A stretch of 64,000 bases of DNA from Mytilisepta virgata (GCA_028015205.1 CM051511.1:36076001-36140000), one strand, 5' to 3'; shown: positions 47,801-59,049, counted from the stretch's first letter. Made by a program: numbers and translations. Notes: a model not told the origin generated them from the sequence alone.

Positions 47801-50800
47801 GCGCTAAAGTAGATGAAGACCACACATTCAATGGACATTTTTTTATTGAACTAATGTCTAAAAATAAGTCAAAATACACGTAGCTATTCAAAATTATCTT
47901 CTTGAACTGTTAAAGGTTAGATTTTCAATTTGTGGAAAGATCAGGATTTATGACCTCCATGAGTTCGTTGTTTTAATCTTGTAGCAAGTGGCGACTCTAA
48001 TACATGTACATGTAATAATGATTTATTCACTGTATCCTCATAATTTCTGGCTATGTTAAAGACGATCAGTTACTGAAATATCTAATAATTCAAAGCATCG
48101 GCAATGATGAAGTCGTACAGAAACATGAGACTTTGTTGTTTTAAAAAATATTCTCCCAAATCAATATTGATCAATATTCAACACATAGATACACGCTTCG
48201 GCAGTTGTGTAGACTTTCAACTGTTTCTGGCAAAAAAACTTTTCTTAAATTGACATTGATCTAGTTCCCGAATGCATTCCAAGCAATAGAGCAATGTTTT
48301 GATTTTTAATCGTTAAACGTGATTCGATTCACTGCTACGATGTGTTGACATTTTGTCAGACTATAATTGTACGCAACGCGCTTTTTCGACGTTGTTAAAA
48401 TTCACCGGATTAAACGCTCAAGTGATCAGAACTTTATGCAACTTTTCAATTCGAGTTATCTCCCTGGGACCGCAAACCTTACCTTAAATAGATTCAGAAA
48501 AATCATTGAAAAAACAGGAATTTTTTTTCTACAAATAGGTCTCATTTTGTCACACTTTAGATGTTAAAATGATACTCAGATAAAAGAAAAGGAAAGGTTA
48601 TAAGTGTAAAACAGTTTGTAAATTGTAAAAAAAGATAAAGTTCATTATTTCAGGAAACTACCAGAATATTTGACTTAAATTTGATGTGTAATGAAATAGG
48701 ACCTGCCGGGGCAGAGTGTATAGCTAAAGCATTACTGGTAATTATTAATTATACAAAGTACAATGTAACTGTAAAAATTAACATAGTTAAAAAAAAGCAT
48801 GAAGAAGGTGCTTATTGATGCGTAAACATGGCTTACTCAAAAAATGAATGAAGTCTAAATGACTAAGTTTGTGAGTAGAAGTCAATTATTTTTTTTAAAA
48901 TACAGTTCTCATTAAGTTTAATACAATTGTTCTGATTAATGTCACCACTGCCTAAAACATTTATCATGTTCAAGTGCCTCAGATTTAAACCTCATGAAAT
49001 TCACCATAGTCTTTATGTTGTCTTTTAATGAATTGTGAGACTAACCTGGTCCCCATCCTATCCGAGAATTTTAACTGTATCGATCAGTTTTTAATTTGTA
49101 TAGGAGTTTCAACTCATCGAAATTTCTAGGATTGGCTATTAATTAGAAAACTGGATATTCATGGGAACCATTTTTTCCGGAGGTAGGATTGAAAAAAATA
49201 ACAGTTTTTTGGATATCATGCAAAGAAGACAAAATCATTTGCTGTTCCAAATTATTTGGGGGCATGAGCTAAACTCTCAGTATATGTATGTAATGTCATT
49301 TTTTTAAATGTTTTATTGCAGAAAAATGAATCGCTACAATCATTAAGAATGAATGGTAACAAGATCGGAAATAAAGGAGGAATGTTTTTTGCTCAGGCTT
49401 TACAAGTCAATACAACACTGCAGGCGCTGGATGTAGCTGATACGGATCTTGTTAGTATTTCTCTAATACTTCATTTAGTTTAAACTAATTTATTTATAGT
49501 GGATTGGGAAACAAGTTATATCAATTTATACTAATCTCTTTTGACTTGTCGGGTGTGAGAGCGGCCCCTGTAGTGGCATTTTAGCCTCTTTTTTTTCAAC
49601 ATCTAAAGAGGTGTCTTTAATGTCCTAAGATTGTAATGCTCTCTTTTAACATGGGACGGCTATTTTTTGTTCCCATCCAAGGGACTAGCATCTTCTGCCA
49701 AGACCATATTGCAAATGGAGTGGATAGGTTTTTAGCAAATTTGATCCTGAACAGCAAACAAATCAGTGACCTTTGGCTTCGTAGTCCAGTGTGCTAACCG
49801 CTAACCACAGGGCCAATACTTAGCTACACGATTATTGCAAATATATACACTAATGTATTAAATCAAAAAATTATTTCTTTTAGGCCAGTTCGGCTTATCG
49901 GTAGTTGATGGATTATCATGCCTACCCCAAATTTTTTATTTTCCTGGAAAGTTATTTTTGGAAATTTGTCTGTTTCTGGTAAAATCAATGATTATTTTAT
50001 GTTGTTTATTTCCGGTCCATGAAAAATAAACAGTCTGACTATCTTACATGTTATTTGCCAGAATGAGAGAAAGCCAGTTTTATAATACAAAAATATATTT
50101 TGACATATAAATGGACTTTGTGAGTGGGCAAATCGACCATCATCTATGCAGACTGAAATTGTTTCAGCTGCCAATCATGGAAAATATAAAAGATAAAATC
50201 CTTCTTTCTGTCTGACATATTTTGGGTAGGGGTGGATGATAATCTATCAAATTGAACTGTAGTGCTGATATAAGAGGTACAGTATTATTTTGATTACTCT
50301 GTATCAGAGGTGTTTTTCTTCAGATTTAAATCTGATTTTAGCAGAGTAGCTACCCGGTATGTTTCTCCTGGCCTCAGTTGGACAGACTTGGATTTCTTGA
50401 CTTACCGGTATTATTTTTATTAGAATTTAAAAATAAGAAAAAATAAATTTTCATCCTTATAATTTTTGTATTTTTATTTTTAACTTGCGTTTGGAAGTGC
50501 AGTTCTTCGGTGTATACAAGCTTTTTATAGGGGAGAAGATGCAGCAGTTAAAAAATTTAGAACAAAGATTATTTTATTTCATTTTTATTGTAGACAATAG
50601 AAAGTATTATTGCCATAGCAACAGTTCTGTATAATAATAAATCTTTAAAAGCATTGAACATCAACAGACCTGTATTATTTACACATCAAGAAGAAACAAC
50701 AGTTCATTTTGCTAAAATGTTGAAGGTTAGTATGAATTAGAGGTTTTTTCCAAAGAATTCTTTTTACATATTAGATTACCAGTTGATTGAATTTTATTTT

Positions 50801-53800
50801 TAGTTTTGAGTTTTAATTAAAATACATTATGATAGAATTTTGTTACAATTTTATCAGGCACATTTTTACATCCTGAGTCACGAAATTTTAGATGTGGTTA
50901 AGGGGGTACCAAACACTTTGACTAAAATAGATTTGGCTCGTTTTATAAAATTTTGACCAAATATGTACTTTGACCTGTTGACAAAAATATAAAAATTTCA
51001 AGAAATTTGAACCACAGAATTTATGGGAATAATTTCATTGGATATATAGCAGTTTGGCAAACACTAATTTTGATCATTGAGAAGCTTTATTTCTCTGTAA
51101 TAATTATATGGGATTAAACGTTCAGCTAATTTTTAAAGAGTTAACTCCCTTAGGTGTTCTGTACCCCCTTAAAAAGACTCTCTATTTGGTAATTCTTTTG
51201 AACTACAGTATATACATGTTTAATATACATGCTTCAATTTAGTTATCATGATTTTTTTTACATTGGCTGCAACAGTTCCAGTAGCACATGCTATACTTCT
51301 GTCTTGGAAACTTCTAACTTATTGTAACTTCCAGTATATTTTCCAGGCTCAAAAATTGTTTTGCCCCAGATCTCAACTTCCCTCTTCTTTTCTGTTGGTG
51401 ATTGTTAAAAAATATTAGATTTGGCAATGAAAAAACTACTAGTCAGGTAACCAGTTTTTTTTTGTTTTTTTTAATGACTTAAGCTACATGTAAATGCAGT
51501 TAGGTACATTTAAAAAGTTAGTATTTTTTCTAGGTTAATACAACATTGAAAGAGATCCATCTTCAGAAATATGATATGCGTGACTTTGGTTTGACAAGAT
51601 TGGCAGAAAATCTGATGCACAACGATACTCTGACATACTTAGATCTTAGTTGGTAGGTATTTCATGTCTATGTCTATTTTACTTAAATTTCAATTAATAT
51701 GAATCAAGAGTCTTGAAACAGTCTTAGTCACTTAAATCTTAGATCTTGGGTGTCTCTCTTCTACAAAATTACAGTGTAAAATTAATTAAATATCATTTTT
51801 TGATATTCTTTAAATCACAATAGTCTTAATCATTTACAATAGATCTTAGTTGTTAACAATCTTACAAGTTTAAATAGTCTTAATCATTTACCATAGATCT
51901 TAGTTGTTAACAATCTTACAAGTCTCAATAGTCTTAATCATTTACCATAGATCTTAGTTGTTAACAATCTTACAAGTCTCAATAGTCTTATTAACCTAGA
52001 TATTAGCTTGTAGGTAATGGCATCTCAAAAATTCCATTAGTCTTAGTCACATAGGTTCCAGCTGAAAGGTATCTTAAAAGACCACAGTCTTAGTTATTTA
52101 GATCTTTGGTAGTTAAATTATATGTCACAAATGTTATAGAAAACCACAAAATTGATAATAGAAAAGGTCAATGAATCAACGCCACCCAACAGACAAAACC
52201 CTGGTCAAAAATAGAGCGCAAAACACAAACATAAGCACAACTTACATGACAGAGTCAGGATATATAGTCTGATTTGGTATAGAAACTGAACAATGGTAGA
52301 GTTAAAACAGGTTTATGAGTATCCAAAACACCCCCTATACCATAAAAGCCAATAAAGTATGATTACAAGGTAACCGCTTGCTAGAACTGCAAAAATTGGT
52401 TGGAAAATGCATAAATTAGATACCGTATATACTCGCTTGAAATTGGGACAAAAAGTCAAAAACCTGTGGGTCTTATACTGACTTATAAGAGAGATCATCC
52501 AAAGCGAAAATCCAGCGTGTGAGGAAAGATCAATCTCTGTTGTAAGAAAAGTATGATGGTGGAAGACAGACATTGAAACTATATGATTCAATAATTTATG
52601 CTGTGAATAAAAGTATGTTAATACATGTACCAACTGTGTCTTTATAAGCCTTGTATTGGTTCATTTCTGTGGTTTGTAATGATCAAAATTTGCTTATTTC
52701 AACTGTAAAACTAGCTAAAGCACATTTATCTTAATCCAAATTTGTAGGAACTCATAGATAAAACATTATACAATACATTCTTCTTTAAAGTTTCAGTGTT
52801 CTAATTATATTCTTTAGTATGATGTTTTACATTTAATTACGGGGCCTCGGTGGCCGAGTGGTCTAGGTATTTCGTCATGACTACGAGTGATCACTAGCCT
52901 GTCAACTCTGAGGTTGTGAGTTGGAATGTCACCTGTGGCGCTGTGTGTTTGACTCCGATCTTAATTGACAAGGATTGCCAATTTTCCTACCGAAGGTCGG
53001 TGGTTCTCTCTGGGTACTCCGGCTTCCTCCACCAATAAAAACTGGCCGCCGCGAAATAGCCAAATGTGCTGAAAACGGCGTAAAACCCCAACAAAACAAA
53101 AATACATTTAATTATAATTACATTGTATTATTTTTAGCAATAGATTTACAAGAGATGGAATTCTGGAATTGTCTAAAGTATTGCAAAATAACACAGCCAT
53201 AGAAACATTAGATGTTGGTTTCAACAGATTGGAGGATGATGGAGCCATACATTTAGCAGATGCCCTTGCTACACTAAATACAAATCTTAAAACGTAAGAA
53301 ATTGCACTAGAACCGAAATAAATCACACCCGAGGCAACAGGAGTTTGAATTGACATTGATTTCCCATTTTTCTGACAAAGATCAGGGGTCAACATTTATG
53401 TACATCTTAATAAAGCTAATTGTAATAAACATAACAGCTGAAAAGTAAAAGAAAAAATATATAAAACAATCTTTAGAGATCAGAAATTAGTCAGACCTCC
53501 TTTAAAGTACTATTACTGTGTTGGCAAGGAAATTTTGAAGTCTTTTATTTGACTTCGTGTTAACAATATTTCACTTCCTGTTAACATGCCACTGACCAAC
53601 TTGGATGATGTCAAAAGTGAAGTGAGAGACCTGTGTTGGCTTAATGGCTTAATATTCGTGATTCCATTATTACATGGTGATGGACAGTCATATAAAAAGG
53701 GAGTGTGTTATTCAGTAAGAACTTTCTTATGCTTTCTTTCTCAGACAATCTTGTCTATTTTATGCTTTTCTTTGAACTGTTTGAAAGTAACAACCCAAGT

Positions 53801-54821
53801 AATTTCTAAAATATTGCAAGGTTTAACCGATGTTTTCATGTGTGTGTGCTTATTTTCAAACTCAATACCGGTATTATTATCAGGCGACTATTTTATTCAT
53901 TCTCTCACTGAAATATGACATTTATTAACAGTTTGGTGGTAACCAGTAACAACATTGGAAGTAAAGGATTATGTGCATTAGCCGATGCCATGAAGACAAA
54001 TACAACATTAACAAACATATATATCTGGGGAAATAAACTCGAGGAGCCTGCTGCTATTGTAAGTATTACTAAATTTACCTGTGTAGAAAATTGTTTGTTT
54101 AGTTGGGGTTTAACGCCTTTTTCAGCACATTTTGGCAATTTTGCGGCGGCCAGTTTTTATTGGTGGAGGAAGCCGGAGTACCCGGAGAGAACCACCGACC
54201 TTCGGTAGGAAAATTGGCAATCCTTGTCAATTAAGATCGGAGTCGAACACACCCCGCCACAGGTGAGATTCGAACTCACAACCCCAGCGTTGACAGGCTA
54301 GTGATCAGTAGTAGTCATGACGAACTACCTAGACCACTCGGCCACCGAGGCCCCGTGTAGAAAATTAATGTATGCACTGAAATTATCTGATGACCTATGA
54401 TGATGCATGATGAATTAAGGTACACAGACCAAAACAGGTAATGATTGTAAGATATATTTCTGTTTGATGAAAATAAATTGAACCAAAGGTGTAGTTATAA
54501 TGGTTTTGAACTACAAATCTGAGGGTTCCTTAAGTTTGATTCCATGATGTATCTTTTAAATAAAAACATTTGTGAGATTTGTGATTTTAATTTCAGGCTT
54601 TTGCCAATCTGATAGACAGTGGGAGGTTAAAGAAGGACAATACTGATGTACAGGCATACGTCGTGGATGGTGTTACAAAATTATGTGAACTTAATCACCA
54701 GATATCCCGACATTATTATTATGCCCCTAGTTACGGTGGTGACGTCCCGTCATGGCAGCCAAGAGGAAAAAATCCACGTGGATCTAATGTAATAGCCGTT
54801 AAAGATCTGACAGTTTATTGA
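38766..54821 (+). CDS. LRRC34: LRRC34-like leucine-rich repeat protein (425 aa, nine coding exons)
   Basis: Exons 38766-38881, 45988-46177, 48654-48737, 49322-49450, 50594-50725, 51534-51652, 53138-53293, 53932-54058 and 54597-54821 join to 1278 nt without a frame break. The product has an N-terminal helical segment, about ten ribonuclease-inhibitor-type LRRs (LDLRYN, LNLMCNEIG, LRMNGNKIG, LDLSCNRF, LDVGFNRLED and similar) and a C-terminal tail with YVVDG and HYYYAPSYG. The YIWGNK and RHYYY/KHYYW tail features match vertebrate LRRC34, which is of similar length. In vertebrates it is an intracellular, partly nucleolar protein linked to stem and germ cells. Start: first ATG after an acceptor-like TTTCAG at 38752, so a 5' UTR exon probably lies upstream. 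Other RI-type LRR proteins are the alternative, but the C-terminus favours LRRC34. Confidence 0.9.
38882..41740. other. LRRC34 intron 1, first part
   Basis: AT-rich. 40200-40770 has diverged internal repetition (GTTATGCCCC, TTGAGTTATACCCC, CAATAACT) and is probably an old interspersed repeat. No exon-like frame. Confidence 0.4.
41741..42122. repeat. Dispersed hairpin-bearing repeat, copy 2
   Basis: Reverse-oriented relative of 15119-15500. It contains GTCATTGACCTAATAAAGTC and an internal inverted repeat CATTGTCGGAAAATATAAAA against TTTTATATTTTCCAACAATG. Confidence 0.7.
42123..43479. other. LRRC34 intron 1, nothing recognised
   Basis: Very AT-rich; no repeat pair or exon signal identified. 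Confidence 0.4.
43480..43896. mobile_element. About 417-bp foldback rich in GGACCTCC motifs
   Basis: Ends ATATGAG...AATTAGTCAAAATT and AATTTTGACTAATT...CTCATAT are inverted. Inside, AGGACCTCC and its complement GGAGGTCCT recur more than a dozen times, mostly direct in the left half and inverted in the right, so the whole can fold back. Confidence 0.75.
43897..44555. other. LRRC34 intron 1, nothing recognised
   Basis: AT-rich; no clear feature. Confidence 0.4.
44558..44676. repeat. Palindromic MITE-like repeat
   Basis: ACTAATCTTAAAATGCGAAT and CCAAAATCTACAA at the left are inverted at the right (TTGTAGATTTTTAGG, TTTCAAGATTAGT), around a centre near 44610. Confidence 0.65.
44677..45987. other. 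LRRC34 intron 1, 3' part
   Basis: AT-rich; TACATGTACATGTA palindrome near 45245. Nothing else recognised. Confidence 0.4.
45988..46177 (+). CDS. LRRC34: LRRC34 exon 2
   Basis: Acceptor TTTTTTCAG, donor GTATTG, phase 2 in and phase 0 out. It encodes LYLAGNN, LQNNSYITSIDLRYN and TDEGAKFIGQILE. Confidence 0.92.
46380..47050. repeat. Tandem repeat, about 300-320-bp unit, two and a part copies
   Basis: ATGGAAGGACC-like starts at 46391, 46688 and 47009. Shared text includes AGGCCATCTT, TTTTGGTTGAG, CAACCAA.GGCTGC and GAACTAATGGG. It lies in intron 2 of LRRC34. Confidence 0.65.
47051..48653. other. LRRC34 intron 2, 3' part
   Basis: 47337-47600 resembles the 'cttccatctgtccgttcgtc' class of dispersed repeats. 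The rest shows nothing recognisable. Confidence 0.4.
48654..48737 (+). CDS. LRRC34: LRRC34 exon 3, one LRR
   Basis: Acceptor TATTTCAG, donor GTAATT, phase 0. Exactly 28 codons, one RI-type repeat (IFDLNLMCNEIGPAGAECIA). Confidence 0.9.
48738..50593. other. LRRC34 introns 3 and 4 (exon 4 lies between)
   Basis: Apart from exon 4 (49322-49450) the DNA is AT-rich. 49670-49810 may be a diverged copy of 7690-7860. No other feature. Confidence 0.35.
49322..49450 (+). CDS. LRRC34: LRRC34 exon 4
   Basis: Acceptor TTATTGCAG, donor GTTAGT, phase 0. It encodes SLQSLRMNGNKIGNKGGMFF and NTTLQALDVADTDL. Confidence 0.9.
50594..50725 (+). CDS. LRRC34: LRRC34 exon 5
   Basis: Acceptor TTATTGTAG, donor GTTAGT, phase 0. 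It encodes SLKALNINRPVLFTHQEETT, a segment characteristic of LRRC34. Confidence 0.9.
50898..51172. mobile_element. TTAA-flanked MITE, copy 2 (275 bp)
   Basis: Starts TTAAGGGGGTACCAAACACT and ends GTTCTGTACCCCCTTAA. The interior matches the reverse complement of the copy at 3147-3427. It lies in intron 5 of LRRC34. Confidence 0.7.
51534..51652 (+). CDS. LRRC34: LRRC34 exon 6
   Basis: Acceptor TTTTCTAG, donor GTAGGT, phase 0 in and phase 2 out. It encodes NTTLKEIHLQKYDM and DTLTYLDLS. Confidence 0.9.
51725..52110. repeat. Tandem array resembling the exon 6 3' border
   Basis: Units of about 62 bp containing TAGATCTTAGTTGTTAACAA and CAATAGTCTTAATCATTTAC repeat at least three times from 51830, with more diverged units on each side. 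The phrase TTAGATCTTAGTTG is the end of exon 6 (51639-51652). Confidence 0.7.
52111..52827. other. LRRC34 intron 6, nothing recognised
   Basis: AT-rich; no repeat pair or exon signal seen. Confidence 0.4.
52841..53102 (+). mobile_element. tRNA-derived SINE, copy 2, with 12-bp target duplication
   Basis: Head GGGGCCTCGGTGGCCGAGTG with A box at 52851, B-box region near 52915, body ending in CCAAATGTGCTGAAAACGGC and an A/C-rich tail. Perfect duplication TACATTTAATTA at 52828-52839 and 53103-53114. Confidence 0.9.
53138..53293 (+). CDS. LRRC34: LRRC34 exon 7
   Basis: Acceptor TATTTTTAG, donor GTAAGA, phase 2 in and out. It encodes CNRFTRDGILELSKVLQ and IETLDVGFNRLEDDGA. A SINE target duplication ends 23 nt upstream of the exon. 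Confidence 0.92.
53294..53931. other. LRRC34 intron 7, nothing recognised
   Basis: An open frame at 53586-53918 encodes no recognisable protein and is probably chance. Confidence 0.4.
53932..54058 (+). CDS. LRRC34: LRRC34 exon 8
   Basis: Acceptor TTATTAACAG, donor GTAAGT, phase 2 in and phase 0 out. It encodes VVTSNNIGSKGLCALADAMK and NIYIWGNKLEE. A SINE begins 34 nt downstream. Confidence 0.92.
54093..54354 (-). mobile_element. tRNA-derived SINE, copy 3, with 12-bp target duplication
   Basis: Reverse complement of the same family; the tRNA-like head is at the right (ending GAGGCCCC at 54354). Perfect duplication GTGTAGAAAATT at 54081-54092 and 54355-54366. Confidence 0.9.
54597..54821 (+). 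CDS. LRRC34: LRRC34 terminal exon
   Basis: Acceptor AATTTCAG, phase 0 in, TGA at 54819. It encodes the non-LRR tail with DNTDVQAYVVDG and SRHYYYAPSYGG, then a short Gly/Arg-containing end. Confidence 0.92.
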   Translation, partial: AFANLIDSGRLKKDNTDVQAYVVDGVTKLCELNHQISRHYYYAPSYGGDVPSWQPRGKNPRGSNVIAVKDLTVY

Positions 54822-54957
54822 CTAAAATGATAGAATTCAAAATTTGTTGTGTCTTTTCAGTTAAGACCTACTAAGAATATTTTGAAATTAATTAAGAATT
54901 TAAGTTGGGAAATTTTGTGCACTTGTTATTATCAGCCTGTGACAATAATGTGAGACC

Positions 54958-54963
54958 AATAAA
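54958..54963 (+). terminator. Candidate polyadenylation signal of LRRC34-type gene
   Basis: AATAAA about 137 nt after the stop codon is the first such hexamer downstream. Confidence 0.5.
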
Positions 54964-55900
54964 TGCAATTCCCTTACATGTCACAGGCAACGGATACAAT
55001 ATTACCAGCAAAAATTAAAATGTGAATTTTCACATTATCAAAAATATTTAAATTGTTTTTTATTTATTGAATATTCATATACTGTGAAGACAGAAATTTT
55101 TGTTAGGGATTTAAGTTCGTTTATTTTGTGGGTAAGTATAAGGGACGAAAATTAACCCCCAAACAAATACTTCTTGACGACACTTTTAGTTAATAAATAT
55201 TTGTTAAATTTGGAATCCAGGAAATTTTTCCCCCATGCAATCATTTTCAGAATTTTTTTTTATTTATTTATTATATTGATAACTATGAAAATTTAAATTT
55301 TTGGACTTTTTCACACATTTCGGCTTTAATTTGTCTGTAATTGGCTGACAATAGGGAGATGTATGATGACTAATGCCTGGGGCAATGTTGTCATTATTTT
55401 AATTTTTAAATATTTTGACGATATTTTAATTCAAATCCTTGTTATTTTTATTGTCTGTGATTGTTTACATTACATGTTTATAAATAAATCATTGTTTACA
55501 TTACATGTTTATAAATAATTCATCAAAATAAACACATACAGAAAACATGTTGAAAAAGAATAAGACACATCTGTCTGCAAAAATAGTTGTGCAACTTCAA
55601 GACAAATCTAGATATATCTATATAATCCCTGCTTTAAACTTTTGGTTAAGGATATTTTTGTTCAAAATGTTTTTGTCATGCTCTATTAAAGTTCAGATAA
55701 GTTTAACATAAAAAATCGGTAATTAACACCAAATTTGCTTTGAAATGAGGTGCAAACCCGGAAAGTATGGTCTTGAATGTCGTTTTCTCAGTTACCTTTT
55801 TAGTTTATTTATTGATATTCTGACATGAACTTGAATACTGTGATGTGATTATCACAAAGGGCCTTGCTGCATATATATATTATTTCAAGTGACTGATAGG
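54964..55900. other. Intergenic, nothing recognised
   Basis: AT-rich. A short exact repeat CATTGTTTACATTACATGTT occurs near 55460 and 55490. Confidence 0.4.
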
Positions 55901-55904
55901 GCAT

Positions 55905-56545
55905 TGTCAATATTCAACTTCCACATAAACTTGGTTAAAATGGATAAAAAAAATGTAGAATTGAGAGCGCGGACAAAAAGTTAATAGGGAAAAAACTGCA
56001 TCAAGGGCAGTAACTCCCACAAAAATTATCCAATAGCATTCGTATAGAACTTGATCAAGGTACATGTATTGCCCATATACAAATGTACACCTTTCATATA
56101 AATTTGGTTGAAATCTGTTGTGAAATGAAGAATTGAGAGCACTAACAAGAAGTTGATAGGGAAAAACTAAGTCAAGGGCAGTAACTCCCACAAAAATTAT
56201 CCGATAGTGCTTGTTTTCGAGCTTGATCAAGGTATTGCCCTTATACACCTTCCATATAAATTTAGTGGAAATCCATTGAGAAATATAGAATTGAGAGCGC
56301 TAACAAGAAGTTGATAGGGAAAAACTAAGTCAAGGGCAGCAACTCCCACAAAAATTATCCGAAAGCGCTCGTTTTCGATCTTGATCAAGGTATTGGCCAT
56401 ATACACCTCAGATATAAATTTAGTTGAAATCCGTTTAGAAATGTTGAATTGAAAGCTCTTACAACAATTGTTGACAGACTGACTGACAGACAGACGGACG
56501 CAATGAAAACTATAACCTGCATCATCCGATTTTCCACCATTGAAA
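55905..56545. repeat. Interspersed element of 160-170-bp tandem units
   Basis: TAACTCCCACAAAAATTATC (first copy near 56010) recurs at about 56181 and 56340, with GAATTGAGAGC and CTTGATCAAGG in each unit. The right end has GACTGACAGACAGACGGACG. Confidence 0.7.
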
Positions 56546-56549
56546 ACCA

Positions 56550-57540
56550 ATTTGTGATCTCTGGATGTTTGTTTTGTTTTGTTATGGACTTGTGATTTTG
56601 TGCTTTCTTTGTAACTTCACTCTATGTTTATTTAGTATTTACCTAGTCAAAGCTTGAATATTGTAGATTAAAAATCTGACTTTCAGATAACAAGAACAAG
56701 GTGCATTCTTAGGCGTCTAGGTTTATCGAACAAATTGAAGAAACAGACCAAAACCTAAAGAGGTTGGCCAAAATAGTAGAAGAGATTATGGCAAGCAGTA
56801 TTTAGATATGAATTGCTTTGGTGCCAACCCGTAGTTCAAAGGATCCATCGTTGGTTTTTCCCAAATAGTTGTGAACATATAAGTTCACCTGCGCTTTAAT
56901 CCTCACCTTTACTTCTCTTACGGTCTGTCCTCGGTACCAAAATAAAATTTTCTATAATTGCTCAAAAATGTGTGCTTTAGTGTGAATTTTGAGCAAAATC
57001 TACCACCCTCTTGAAAAGTACAGTGTGATAAGCTCATCATAGCTCCATCAGTATTTAACTGCTTACGTTTATTGATATGAAAATGACAGTTGGCAGGCAA
57101 AATATCAATAAACTGTAGAAGTTTGAGGTGTGATTATAATCAGACTAATAATTATATGCAAGAAATATCCTTTGTCATGTAAATTTACTTCTTCTGTTTG
57201 ATGTTTTAGTGCAATGTAAGTACTGGTAATTGATGAATTACCCCATGTGACTTGAAATAGTATCACAAGACAAATAGACGAAAAGAGAAAACAATAAGAA
57301 TAAATTTTAAAATTTGAGGTCATACAGGTAACATTTGGGCAAGTCCCTTAATTAAGCTCAGTTCTTACTAATAGACATATTTTATTCTTAAGAAAAAGAC
57401 GAGGGATTAAACATTATAACCAATTTCTTAATACCATAACACAATTTTCAGTTAATACTGATATTGCAAAATAATTCTTTCATCAATTTTGATTTGTTTT
57501 ACAATACAAAAAGAAGTATATTCTTATCATTATTAAGTCG
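56550..57540. other. Intergenic, nothing recognised
   Basis: AT-rich; no feature identified. Confidence 0.4.
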
Positions 57541-57544
57541 GAAT

Positions 57545-57704
57545 AAGGAATATCTATCTCCCTCTCGCATAACTCGGTCCTTAGAGGGTTTTGGCTTTAT
57601 TTGTTTTGGTTATTTTCGCCTGGGACTAATACTAACGAGTAGCTGGAGCAGTTGTAAACGACAGCTAATCCTCTCTCCCGTATTTTCACTTGTTTTCAAC
57701 ATAC
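57545..57704. repeat. Dispersed repeat related to 5255-5500
   Basis: Shares CTATCTCCCTC.CGCATAACT and a TTAGA.G.TTT.GGCTTTA block with the perlecan-intron copy near 5291. Confidence 0.4.
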
Positions 57705-58450
57705 AGTCTTAGAATTGGACCTTAACGCCAAAAATTAACCAAAGTAAATCGTGCATAAAATGGGATCGGGGTGATCCAATTATTATAGTGACCTTCGTTA
57801 TTTTCCTAGATGCATCCACTGGTGAAATCCTATACCTATATATAGTGTCTTAGAACTGGATCTTAACGCAAAACTTAACCAGAGTCACTCAAGCATAAAC
57901 TGTAGGTCACGGTGATCTAATTTTTATACGGACCTTCAATATTTTCCAAGGCTCATCCACTGGTTAAATATACCTATGTAACTTTAACTTACAGTGTCTT
58001 TCAACTGGACCTTAACGCAAAACTCAACCAGAGTCACCCTGCATAAAATGTAGGTCAGGGTGATCAATTTTTATACGCACCTTCGTTATTTCCCAAGACC
58101 CACCCACTGGTGAAATATTATACCTATATGAATTACAGTGTCTTAGAACTGGACCTTAACGAAAACTTAACCAGAGTCACCCATGCATCAAATATAGGTC
58201 AGAGTGATCAATTTTTGTAGGAACCATCGTTATTTTCCTAGACGCATCCGTTGGTGAAATATTATACCTATATTACTTACGGTGTCTTAGAACTGGACCT
58301 TAACGCAAAACTCAACTATAGTCATCCTTGCATCAAATATAGGTCAGAGTGATCCAATTTTTCTATGGACCATCGTTATTTTCCTAGACGCATCCACTGG
58401 TGAAATATTATACCTATATGACTTGAGTGTCTTAGACCTGGACCTTTATA
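57705..58450. repeat. Satellite-like array, about 145-bp unit, five to six copies
   Basis: GTCTTAGAACTGGACCTTAA recurs at about 57846, 57994, 58139 and 58284, with diverged ends at 57706 and 58428. Each unit also has TAGGTCA.GGTGATC and CATCCACTGGTGAAAT. Confidence 0.85.
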
Positions 58451-59049
58451 AGGTGGGACAAACCAATTTTTTATGCCCTCCCCAACTCCGTTGGTCAAGG
58501 GCATAATAATTCATAAGAATTTATTACAGGTGCTACTTGGAATATTCTTTATAAATACCTTAGGTTTCACATGTTACACGAATAATATTTCGTAGGTACA
58601 GGAATCAACCGTTTTGTTCGATTCGCTCATTGGATGCAGTGATTACCTAGAAAGAACAAAACCAGGACAAGGTCGATGTGATCTATAATTATCAGATGTT
58701 CGCGTAAGAAACTATGTATTTACTCATTTTATTATTGATTCATTTTTGGTTGTCGGTTGTGTTTATTTATGGCCACCGTAAACCTCTTTTATTGAACGAC
58801 CAGCACTTCGGTGAAAAGTTTCATCAGATGGAACTAGAGATTTAGAGACTAAAAGCTCAGATAAAAGTTTTTTCCAAAGATAAGGAGAGTTCGACCTGCT
58901 TATTTTATTAATTCCCCGTTGGACGGCTTTTAAAAATCTGCATTAGGATGACCTAATAACAAAAGCCCCGTAGCGCAGTTAGGGACAACGGGAAATTTAT
59001 TTGCCTCATCTTTGAAATGGAAAAACGATAAATATTGTTCGTATAAGCA
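58451..59049. other. Intergenic, nothing recognised
   Basis: Mixed composition; no coding signal or repeat pair seen. Confidence 0.4.

Noticed and set aside
53586..53918. 110-codon open frame in LRRC34 intron 7
   Set aside because: No recognisable domain or splice support; consistent with a chance frame in AT-rich DNA.
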